From Phyllobacteriaceae bacterium UBA1940 (GTDB lineage: Bacteria > Pseudomonadota > Alphaproteobacteria > Rhizobiales > Rhizobiaceae), in contig DDFA01000003.1 in NCBI GenBank assembly GCA_002336975.1, positions 1-15,659 of the forward strand: a DNA stretch of 15,659 nucleotides. Direction: 5' to 3'. Below are positions 1 through 5,890 of this stretch, one piece after another. The notes beneath the pieces were generated by a model. That model saw only the letters and a program-made list of their open reading frames with translations, was not told the DNA's origin and did no database searches. Numbering within the stretch: the first letter of the stretch is position 1; every line of letters starts with the position of its first letter. The translations under genes were made by a program, and so were the position numbers.

Positions 1-221
1 TCGGCGAAGCTCTCGGCGCAATCGCCGCCTTGCAGCAGGAACGCGTCGCCGGCGGCGACGGTGGCGAGCTGCTTCTTCAGCTTCCGCGCCTCACCGGCAA
101 AAACCAGCGGCGGATAGGTGGCGAGGCTCTTCTCGACCGCTTCGAGAGCCGCTGCATCCGGATAGGCCGGCACCTGCTGGATCGGCATGCCGCGCCAGGA
201 ATTGGGAGACCATTTCGCCAT
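1..221 (-). CDS. aroF: Class II (plant-type) 3-deoxy-7-phosphoheptulonate synthase, N-terminal part (runs off left edge)
   Basis: First enzyme of the shikimate pathway, condensing phosphoenolpyruvate and erythrose 4-phosphate into DAHP in the cytoplasm. My minus-strand translation gives 73 complete residues starting [16 protein letters not shown]. It continues with a YPD motif, [10 protein letters not shown] and [11 protein letters not shown], the characteristic N-terminal blocks of class II DAHP synthases. The Cys of GGDCAESF is a metal ligand in the characterised family. The start at 221 gives the family's usual [10 protein letters not shown] beginning. A second ATG directly upstream (224) has an AGGTG about 5 bases before it, so the true start may be one codon earlier. 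The family is normally about 450-460 residues, so only about one sixth is visible. It lies 126 bp downstream of tatC on the same strand, with two hairpins between them, so it probably has its own promoter. The symbol follows common rhizobial usage; aroG is also used. Confidence 0.9.
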   Translation of the reverse strand, partial: MAKWSPNSWRGMPIQQVPAYPDAAALEAVEKSLATYPPLVFAGEARKLKKQLATVAAGDAFLLQGGDCAESFA

Positions 222-240
222 CATTGCACCTAGATACTTC

Positions 241-257
241 GCGGACGCTTTGTCCGC
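241..257 (-). promoter_or_regulatory. Small perfect hairpin in the aroF leader
   Basis: GCGGAC and GTCCGC form a perfect 6-bp inverted repeat with a 5-base loop. It ends about 17 bases before the aroF start codons, so it would sit in the 5' leader just ahead of the ribosome binding site. I see no leader peptide rich in aromatic residues. A regulatory role is inference only. Confidence 0.3.
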
Positions 258-269
258 ATACCAAAGACG

Positions 270-288
270 CCGCCACCGGCGGTGGCGG
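270..288 (-). terminator. Hairpin after tatC, possible terminator of the tat block
   Basis: CGCCACC and GGTGGCG pair over 7 bp, extended to 8 by a flanking C-G, with a GGC loop. Read on the minus strand, the stem is followed by GTCTTT, which is only a short T run, so intrinsic termination would be weak. It lies about 60 bp after the tatC stop and before aroF. It could equally be part of the aroF leader. Confidence 0.4.
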
Positions 289-347
289 TGCTATACAGGA
301 AGGGCGTTAACCTTGCCAGTCACAAACCGAGGAAGGACCTGGACGGT

Positions 348-1208
348 CTATTCCGCCGGCTTGGGCTCCGCAGGCGCATCGGCCGGCGTTTCGACGCTGT
401 CGCCGGCAGCCGCCCGCCTGGCCTCCTCCTTGGCCCGCGTCGCCTCGATGCGGCGCGCCAGCAGGATCGAGATTTCGTAGAGGATGATCGTCGGCAGCGC
501 CAGGCCGATCTGGCTGACCGGATCGGGCGGCGTCAGCACGGCCGCCACCACGAAGGCGATGACGATCGCCCATTTGCGCTTGTCGGCGAGGCCGTCGGCC
601 GTCAGCAGCCCGACCCGGACGAGAAGCGAGGTGACCACCGGCAGTTGGAACACCAGGCCGAAGGAGAAGATCAGCGTCATGATCAGCGACAGATATTCGC
701 TGACCTTGGGCAGCAGTGAAATCTGCACCTCGTTGCCCGAGCCGCTCTGCTGCATGGTCAGGAAGAACCACATCACCATCGGGGTGAAGAAGAAGTAGAC
801 CAGCGCAGCGCCGATCAGGAACAGGATCGGCGAGGCGATCAGGAACGGCAGGAACGCGCCGCGCTCGTTCTTGTAGAGGCCGGGAGCGACGAATTTGTAG
901 ATCTGGGTGGCGATCAGCGGGAACGCCAGCACCATGCCGCCGAACATGCCGAGCTTGATCTGGGTGAAGAAGAATTCCTGCGGCGCGGTGTAGATCAGCT
1001 CGACCTTGGTCGGATCGAACCCCGCCCACGCCGTGCCCCACTGGAACGGGATCACCAGCAGGTTGAACAACTGCTTGGCGAAAAAGAAGCAGACGAGGAA
1101 CGCGACAAAAAAGCCGCCGATCGCCCAAATCAGGCGCTGGCGCAATTCGATCAGGTGCTCGATCAGCGGCGCCGATGACTTGTCGATCTCGTCTTGTTCG
1201 GAGGTCAC
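348..1208 (-). CDS. tatC: Sec-independent protein translocase subunit TatC
   Basis: Polytopic inner-membrane core of the twin-arginine translocase; with TatB it binds RR signal peptides of folded substrates. The 286-residue protein has the expected hydrophobic segments, starting near residues 27-48, 90-106 and 121-145. It carries TatC landmarks: HLIELRQRL at 18-26, VAPGLYKNER at 107-116, an FGLVFQLPVV block near 183-192, and LTPPDPVSQ at 225-233. The C-terminal tail after about 252 is charged and Ala/Glu/Pro-rich, as in other alphaproteobacterial TatC proteins, and probably cytoplasmic. Its ATG overlaps the tatB stop in an ATGA arrangement, so translation is probably coupled to tatB. It is the last gene of the tat cluster. 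Length and motifs are normal. Confidence 0.97.
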   Translation of the reverse strand: MTSEQDEIDKSSAPLIEHLIELRQRLIWAIGGFFVAFLVCFFFAKQLFNLLVIPFQWGTAWAGFDPTKVELIYTAPQEFFFTQIKLGMFGGMVLAFPLIATQIYKFVAPGLYKNERGAFLPFLIASPILFLIGAALVYFFFTPMVMWFFLTMQQSGSGNEVQISLLPKVSEYLSLIMTLIFSFGLVFQLPVVTSLLVRVGLLTADGLADKRKWAIVIAFVVAAVLTPPDPVSQIGLALPTIILYEISILLARRIEATRAKEEARRAAAGDSVETPADAPAEPKPAE

Positions 1209-1723
1209 GGCGCGGCTTTCGTCTTTTTGGCGGGCGCTTTGGCCTTGGCGGCGGTCTTCTTCGGCGCGTCAGCCTTGGCCGCGGGTTTTGCCTTCTTCGG
1301 CGCAACGGCTGGATCCGCGGCGGCGACAGCGGGCGCGGTTTCGCCGGGCATGGCCGCGGCGCCGGTCTTCAGCGGTTCGGCCGGCTGCGGCGTCGCCGCG
1401 GGCGCGGCCGGCACCGACGGCTTCAGCGCCGCGTCGAGCCCTGCCCTGATGTCGGCGGCGGCCTTCTCCATCGGATTGAGCGCCTTCTTGATGTCGGCGG
1501 CGGGATTGAGACTGCGCATCTGGTCAACCGCCGACTTCACGTCCTGCAGGTCGGCCTCCTTCATCGCCTCATCGAACTGTTTGCGGAAATCATTGGCCAT
1601 ACCGCGCATTTTTCCGGTGAAATGGCCGAATGTGCGCAGCATGCGCGGCAAATCCTTCGGCCCCACCACCACGATCAGGACGATCGCGATGACGAGCATC
1701 TCGCTCCAGCCAATCTCAAGCAT
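1205..1723 (-). CDS. tatB: Sec-independent protein translocase subunit TatB
   Basis: Inner-membrane partner of TatC in the Tat substrate receptor. The 172-residue protein has one N-terminal membrane segment (about residues 4-21), preceded by the conserved Glu8 of MLEIGWSEM. The hinge GPKDLP follows, then an amphipathic helix (RMLRTFGHFTGKMRG) and a charged helical region to about residue 90. The last 80 residues are low-complexity Ala/Pro/Lys, ending in repeats such as KAKAPAKKTK. Such tails are common in alphaproteobacterial TatB and probably disordered. GPK-type sequence after the membrane segment and the length separate it from TatA. GGAGA lies about 7 bases before the ATG. It follows tatA by 37 bp and overlaps tatC by 4 bp. 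Confidence 0.96.
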   Translation of the reverse strand: MLEIGWSEMLVIAIVLIVVVGPKDLPRMLRTFGHFTGKMRGMANDFRKQFDEAMKEADLQDVKSAVDQMRSLNPAADIKKALNPMEKAAADIRAGLDAALKPSVPAAPAATPQPAEPLKTGAAAMPGETAPAVAAADPAVAPKKAKPAAKADAPKKTAAKAKAPAKKTKAAP

Positions 1724-1760
1724 GGCTTATTCTCCGGTCAGCATCCCGTCGCGTTGGCGA

Positions 1761-1982
1761 TCAGGACTTCGAGACCTTTTCCTTGCCAGGAGCAACGGTT
1801 TCGTCGGCGCGGTGATCGACCGTCTTGGCCGCATCCGCCGCATCCTCGTCAGCCATGCCCTTCTTGAAGCTCTTGATGCCCTTGGCCATGTCGCCCATCA
1901 GCTCCGGAATCTTGCCGCGGCCAAACAGCAGCAGCACAACGACCAGAACGATAAGCCAGTGCCAAATCGAGAAGGAACCCAT
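1761..1982 (-). CDS. tatA: Sec-independent protein translocase subunit TatA
   Basis: Small inner-membrane protein that oligomerises to form the Tat transport path. The 73-residue protein has an N-terminal membrane segment (about residues 6-20, [14 protein letters not shown]). The TatA signature [20 protein letters not shown] follows, covering the hinge and amphipathic helix, then a short acidic and basic tail. Size is typical. A clear AGAGGA lies about 5 bases before the ATG. It is the first tat gene and lies 35 bp after the ABC ATPase gene on the same strand, so it may be read from upstream promoters. No convincing promoter is visible in the 35-bp gap. Confidence 0.97.
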   Translation of the reverse strand: MGSFSIWHWLIVLVVVLLLFGRGKIPELMGDMAKGIKSFKKGMADEDAADAAKTVDHRADETVAPGKEKVSKS

Positions 1983-2017
1983 TTCTATCCTCTTTCGAAA
2001 CGAAACATTGCGTTGAT

Positions 2018-3115
2018 CTAAGCGCTTTTGCTGTCTCTTTCAAACACCAGCACATCACTTTCGCGCACAGAAAGCGTCAAGTCGCGCCTGCCCATGGGTA
2101 AGGCGCCCGCCTTGAGGCGTGCGCGCACCTTCTGGTCGGCCCCTTCAATGGCGACTTCGACCAGTTCGGCGTCGCCCAGATAGCGCCGCGAAATCAGCCT
2201 CGCCGCCACCCCGACGTCGCCGACATGCAGCCCGCCAAGCCGCACCGCAACCGTCACTGGCGCGCCGTCCAAATGGCCGGGCGCGGCGAAGACGCCGAGC
2301 GGCGTGGCCGCCTTTCCGTTCGCAACAACAGCGTCGAACGTATTGATTTCAGAGAAGAATCCAGCGGCGAACAGGCTGGCAGGGCGCTTGTATAGCTCCT
2401 CCCCGCCGCCGGCCTGGACAAGCCGCCCGTCGCGCAGCAGCGCGATCCGGTCGCCCATGCGCATCGCCTCCTCTGCGTCGTGCGTCACCACAATCGCGGT
2501 GGCCCGGCTTTCGCGCAGGATGGCCAGCGTCTCGGCGCGTACGCTGTCCTTTAACCGTGAATCGAGACCGGAGAACGGCTCGTCCATCAAAAGTACGGCC
2601 GGACGCGGCGCAAGCGCCCTGGCGAGCGCCACCCGCTGCTGTTCGCCGCCAGACAGCGTGTGCGGGTAGACCGATTCATAATCGGCCAGCCCGACGCGCG
2701 CCAGCGCGATGCGCGCCTCCTTCACCGCCTCGCCATGCGACAGCGCGTTCAGCCCGAAGCGGACATTGTCGAGGATGGTCAAATGCGGGAACAGCGCAAA
2801 ATCCTGGAACACCAGCCCGATCGAGCGCCTTTCGGGCGGCAGGAATGCGCCCGGCCCGGCGATCTCGCGGCCGTTCATCAGAATCCGGCCCGATGTCTGG
2901 CTCTCAATGCCCGCAGCGATGCGCAGCAGCGTCGTCTTGCCGGAACCCGAGGGCCCGAGCAGGCACAGCACCTCGCCCGGCTCGGCCGTCAGATTGATGC
3001 AGCTCAGCGTCTCGCCATTGCCGGCAAACGCGTGGCAGATGTTTTCGAACTCCAGCCGGGCGCCGAAGGTGACGCCCGCCGTGACCCGCGCCGGAGCTGC
3101 CATTGTGGTGTTCAT
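2018..3115 (-). CDS. FbpC-type ABC transporter ATP-binding protein (iron(III)/spermidine-like family), orphan
   Basis: Cytoplasmic ATPase subunit of an importer. From the ATG at 3115 (365 residues) the motifs are: Walker [10 protein letters not shown] near 52-60, Q-loop [11 protein letters not shown], signature [15 protein letters not shown] near 152, Walker [13 protein letters not shown] near 173, and H-loop VTHDAEEAM near 208. A TOBE-like C-terminal domain runs from about 245. [12 protein letters not shown] and [10 protein letters not shown] resemble the FbpC/SfuC branch, but substrate cannot be read from the ATPase alone. No permease or binding protein lies nearby, so its partners must be elsewhere. 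Start is uncertain. A TTG at 3154 overlaps the scpB stop and would suit translational coupling. The ATG at 3115 has AGGG directly against it, and another ATG lies at 3103. It lies between scpB and tatA, where I would expect those genes to be adjacent. Confidence 0.88.
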   Translation of the reverse strand: MNTTMAAPARVTAGVTFGARLEFENICHAFAGNGETLSCINLTAEPGEVLCLLGPSGSGKTTLLRIAAGIESQTSGRILMNGREIAGPGAFLPPERRSIGLVFQDFALFPHLTILDNVRFGLNALSHGEAVKEARIALARVGLADYESVYPHTLSGGEQQRVALARALAPRPAVLLMDEPFSGLDSRLKDSVRAETLAILRESRATAIVVTHDAEEAMRMGDRIALLRDGRLVQAGGGEELYKRPASLFAAGFFSEINTFDAVVANGKAATPLGVFAAPGHLDGAPVTVAVRLGGLHVGDVGVAARLISRRYLGDAELVEVAIEGADQKVRARLKAGALPMGRRDLTLSVRESDVLVFERDSKSA

Positions 3116-3150
3116 CCCTGGATTTCGCGGCGCCCGTTCAACGCTGCCGG

Positions 3151-3891
3151 TCAATCATCCGCGCCGCCGGGTGTCAACAACCCGAGCTCCTCAAGGTCGA
3201 TATCGGTCAGTTCGTCCTCGTCTGCGGTCAGCTCGTCCGGATCGGCGAGCGGGGTGGGAATATTGAAGTTCGACGGCATCCGCGCCGACAATAGGCCCGA
3301 CCCCTTGAGTTCCTCCATGCCCGGCAGGTCGCGCATCTCGGCAAGGCCGAAATGGTCGAGAAACGCGGCGGTGGTGCCATAGGTCACCGGCCGGCCCGGC
3401 GTGCGCCGGCGGCCGCGCATGCGGATCCAGTCGGTCTCCATCAGGAGGTCGAGCGTGCCCTTCGAGGTTTCGACGCCGCGAATGTCCTCGATCTCGGCGC
3501 GGGTCACCGGCTGGTGATAGGCGACGATCGCCAGAACTTCGAGCGCGGCGCGGGACAGTTTTTTCTGCTGCACCGCGTCGCGGCTCATCAGAAAGGCCAG
3601 GTCGCCGGCGGTGCGGAAGGCCCAGGCGTCGCCGACCTGGATCAGGTTGACGCCGCGTTTCTCGTAGACGCGCTGCAATTCGGTCATCACCGCCGCCACG
3701 TCGACGCCTTGCGGCAGGCGGGCGCTCAATGCCTTGTGCGACACCGGCTCGGCGGAAGCGAACACGATCGCTTCGGCCATGCGCACGGCTTCCGCCAGAT
3801 GCAGGCGGACGGCCGGATTGTCGTAGCCGCCGACCTGGCCTTCATCCTCGTCGTCCGTATAGGACGCGGCTGGTTGCGAACCTTCAGTCAT
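3151..3891 (-). CDS. scpB: Segregation and condensation protein ScpB
   Basis: Accessory subunit of the SMC-ScpA-ScpB condensin that compacts and segregates the chromosome; it binds ScpA as a dimer. The 246-residue protein has two winged-helix regions, about 30-110 and 113-185. The second contains the recognisable LSRAALEVLAIVAYHQPVTR and IRGVETSKGTLDLL blocks, with GRPVTYGTT and FLDHFGL further on. The C-terminal 40 residues are acidic and probably flexible. The reading frame stays open further upstream, but the ATG at 3891 is preferred: GGGTGG lies just upstream and the protein then begins close to the first conserved block. The longer version would be a basic stretch overlapping scpA out of frame. 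Its start overlaps the scpA stop by 8 bp, indicating coupled translation. Confidence 0.95.
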   Translation of the reverse strand: MTEGSQPAASYTDDEDEGQVGGYDNPAVRLHLAEAVRMAEAIVFASAEPVSHKALSARLPQGVDVAAVMTELQRVYEKRGVNLIQVGDAWAFRTAGDLAFLMSRDAVQQKKLSRAALEVLAIVAYHQPVTRAEIEDIRGVETSKGTLDLLMETDWIRMRGRRRTPGRPVTYGTTAAFLDHFGLAEMRDLPGMEELKGSGLLSARMPSNFNIPTPLADPDELTADEDELTDIDLEELGLLTPGGADD

Positions 3892-4729
3892 GAGCCACCC
3901 TGGCCATTGCCGATTGCCTGATCGCCGCCCGCATATAGATCGGCGCGAACGCTTCCGCCTGACGCACTTCGATGCTGCCTTCACGCACCAGTTCCAGACT
4001 GGCGGCGAACGAGCTGGCGATGACGGTCGCCCTCTCCTGCGGCGCGGCGACATATTCGATCAGATAGGCGTCGAGCGCCGTCCAGTCCTTGACTTGCCCG
4101 ATCAGGCGCATCAGCACGTCGCGCGCTTCCTTGAGCGACCACACGGTGCGCCTGGCGATCCGCACATTGGTGATGGCAAGGCGCTGTCGTTGCGCGGCAT
4201 AGGCGCTGAGCAGATCGTAGAGCGACGCGGAAAACCTGCTGGTCGTCTCGACGATCACCGTTTCCGGCATGCCGCGCGCAAACACGTCGCGGCCAAGACG
4301 GTTGCGGTTGACCAGCCGAGCGGCGGCATCACGCATCGCCTCGAGACGCTTGAGGCGGAATTGCAGCACCGCCGCCATTTCCTCGCCGCTCTCCTCGGTG
4401 TCGCCCGGCTGTTTTGGGATCAGCAGTTTCGACTTGAGGAACGCAAGCCAGGCCGCCATGACCAGATAGTCGGCGGCGACCTCCAGCTTGAGCTGCCGCG
4501 CCCGGTCGATGAAGGCGAGATACTGCTCGACCAGCGCCAGCACCGAAATGCGCGCAAGATCGACCCTTTGCGTCCGCGCCAGATGCAGCAACAGGTCGAG
4601 CGGACCTTCGAAGCCGGCGACATCGACTACCAGCGCGTCCTTGTCGTCGGGACGCAAATCGTCATTGACCGCCCACAGGCGATCCATCGGTGTCGGTCTT
4701 GCGCCGCTATCGGTGCGTTCGTCCGCCAA
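3884..4729 (-). CDS. scpA: Segregation and condensation protein ScpA
   Basis: Kleisin subunit that bridges the SMC dimer and recruits ScpB. The 281-residue protein has the ScpA hallmark GFEGPLDLLLHL at 39-50 and the second conserved helix block AADYLVMAAWLAFLKSKLLI at 85-104. These form the N-terminal SMC-neck-binding domain. The C-terminal winged-helix part lies near 200-281. The start chosen is a TTG at 4729. An AGGA overlapping the nagZ stop lies 7 bases before it, which suggests coupling to nagZ. The alternative ATG at 4687 (MDRLWAV) has no good ribosome site. Only 9 bp separate it from nagZ and it overlaps scpB by 8 bp, a compact arrangement well known in alphaproteobacteria. Confidence 0.95.
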   Translation of the reverse strand: MADERTDSGARPTPMDRLWAVNDDLRPDDKDALVVDVAGFEGPLDLLLHLARTQRVDLARISVLALVEQYLAFIDRARQLKLEVAADYLVMAAWLAFLKSKLLIPKQPGDTEESGEEMAAVLQFRLKRLEAMRDAAARLVNRNRLGRDVFARGMPETVIVETTSRFSASLYDLLSAYAAQRQRLAITNVRIARRTVWSLKEARDVLMRLIGQVKDWTALDAYLIEYVAAPQERATVIASSFAASLELVREGSIEVRQAEAFAPIYMRAAIRQSAMARVAHD

Positions 4730-4738
4730 AAACCCGTC

Positions 4739-5758
4739 CTATGCCACGACCCCCATCAGAGCCGCGAATTCCTCGCGCAGTTGCGTCTCGTCCAGGCCGT
4801 CGCTCTTGCCCAGCGGCTTCATCGCGCGCCGGGCGCGCCGGGCCGCTGCCTTCGACAGCGGGCCGACGGCGGATGCAACCGCGCTCATTTCCTCCATCAG
4901 CCCGTTGCAGTGAAGAACCACATCGCAGCCCGCCGCAAGGCTTGCGGCGGCGCGGGCCGAGAAATCCCCAGAAAGCGCCTTCATCGACAGGTCGTCGCTC
5001 ATCAACAGCCCGTCGAAGCCGATCTCGCCGCGAATAATGTCCGAAATGACCCGCTTCGAGGTGGTGGCGGGGTTGCCCGGATCGATCGCCGTGTAGATGA
5101 CATGCGCGGTCATCGCCATCGCAGCCTTGGCATTGGCCTTGAACGGGGCGAAATCATGTTCGCGCAACTGCGCCAGCGGCGTATCGACCACCGGCAGCGC
5201 CTGATGCGAGTCCGAAAACGCCCGGCCATGGCCGGGAATGTGCTTGATCACCGGCGCGACGCCGCCATCGACCAGCCCCCTGGCGGCGGCCTTGCCGAGA
5301 ATGGCGACGGTCCTGGGGTCCTTGGCGTAGGCGCGGTCGCCGATGACGTCATGCGCGCCCTCGACCGGCACGTCGAGCACCGGCAGGCAGTCGGCGGTGA
5401 CGCCGTAGCGCAGCAGGTCGAACGCGTGCAACCGCGACATCAGCCAGGCGGCGCGGCGGCCTTCAGACCTGGATTGCCGATAGAGCGCGCCAATGGCGGC
5501 GCCGGTCGGATAGGACGGGGCCAGCGGCGGCCGCAGTCGCTGCACCCGCCCCCCTTCCTGGTCGATGAAGACCAGCGCGTCGGAACGCCCGACGCAGTCG
5601 CGCAAACCGGCGACCAGATCGCGGATCTGTGAAGGTTCGTCGACATTGCGTTTGAACAGGATGAATGCCCACGGCCGCTCGCCGCGGTAGAAGGCGCGCT
5701 CCTCCCTGGACAGGGTCAAGCCGGCGCAGCCAAGGATCATCGCTTTTGATTCGCTCAT
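4739..5758 (-). CDS. nagZ: Beta-N-acetylhexosaminidase NagZ (glycoside hydrolase family 3)
   Basis: Cytoplasmic enzyme that removes N-acetylglucosamine from anhydro-muropeptides during peptidoglycan recycling. In some bacteria its product also controls beta-lactamase induction. From the ATG at 5758 the protein has 339 residues, the normal length. DQEGGRVQRL lies at 67-76. The NagZ loop KHIPGHG (172-178) and DSH (183-185) supply the Asp-His general acid/base pair. The nucleophile Asp sits in LLMSDDLSM near 255. A TTG two codons upstream (5764) is possible but unnecessary. The gene begins 132 bp after the SPOR gene, with a terminator-like hairpin between them, so it probably heads its own unit nagZ-scpA-scpB and onward. 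The ribosome site before the ATG is weak (GGG). Confidence 0.95.
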   Translation of the reverse strand: MSESKAMILGCAGLTLSREERAFYRGERPWAFILFKRNVDEPSQIRDLVAGLRDCVGRSDALVFIDQEGGRVQRLRPPLAPSYPTGAAIGALYRQSRSEGRRAAWLMSRLHAFDLLRYGVTADCLPVLDVPVEGAHDVIGDRAYAKDPRTVAILGKAAARGLVDGGVAPVIKHIPGHGRAFSDSHQALPVVDTPLAQLREHDFAPFKANAKAAMAMTAHVIYTAIDPGNPATTSKRVISDIIRGEIGFDGLLMSDDLSMKALSGDFSARAAASLAAGCDVVLHCNGLMEEMSAVASAVGPLSKAAARRARRAMKPLGKSDGLDETQLREEFAALMGVVA

Positions 5759-5839
5759 GCCCAAACAATAGAGGAGTCAGGCGATTGAAGCATAGCGTCG
5801 ACATGCGTGCGCGAAGCGGGCCGGACGTCGCAAACAGAA

Positions 5840-5861
5840 CGGGCGTCCCGCAGGACGCCCG
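5840..5861 (-). terminator. Intrinsic terminator after the SPOR gene
   Basis: CGGGCGTCC and GGACGCCCG form a perfect 9-bp GC-rich stem with a 4-base loop. On the minus strand it is followed by TTCTGTTTG, a T-rich though interrupted tail. It lies 29 bp after the SPOR stop and about 80 bp before nagZ. This suits termination of the dgt-argS-SPOR unit, leaving about 80 bp for a nagZ promoter. I could not identify clear -35/-10 boxes there. Confidence 0.6.
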
Positions 5862-5890
5862 ACTGCCTTTGGAATTTGTCCGGGACCGGA

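Noticed and set aside
307..1305. Open frame of 332 codons on the minus strand overlapping tatC and tatB
   Set aside because: Out-of-frame Arg/Pro-rich product. TatC and TatB motifs lie in the other frames.
1205..1450. Ala/Pro/Lys-rich repeat tail of TatB as a possible fusion or repeat element
   Set aside because: Such tails are usual in alphaproteobacterial TatB and the frame is continuous with the TatB core.
3892..4053. Upstream extension of scpB by 54 residues
   Set aside because: It would overlap scpA out of frame, is Arg/Ser-rich and unlike ScpB. The ATG at 3891 has a good ribosome site.
3890..5632. Open frame of 580 codons on the plus strand across scpA and nagZ
   Set aside because: It spans two well-identified opposite-strand genes and is rich in Arg, His and Gln, typical of an antisense shadow in GC-rich DNA.
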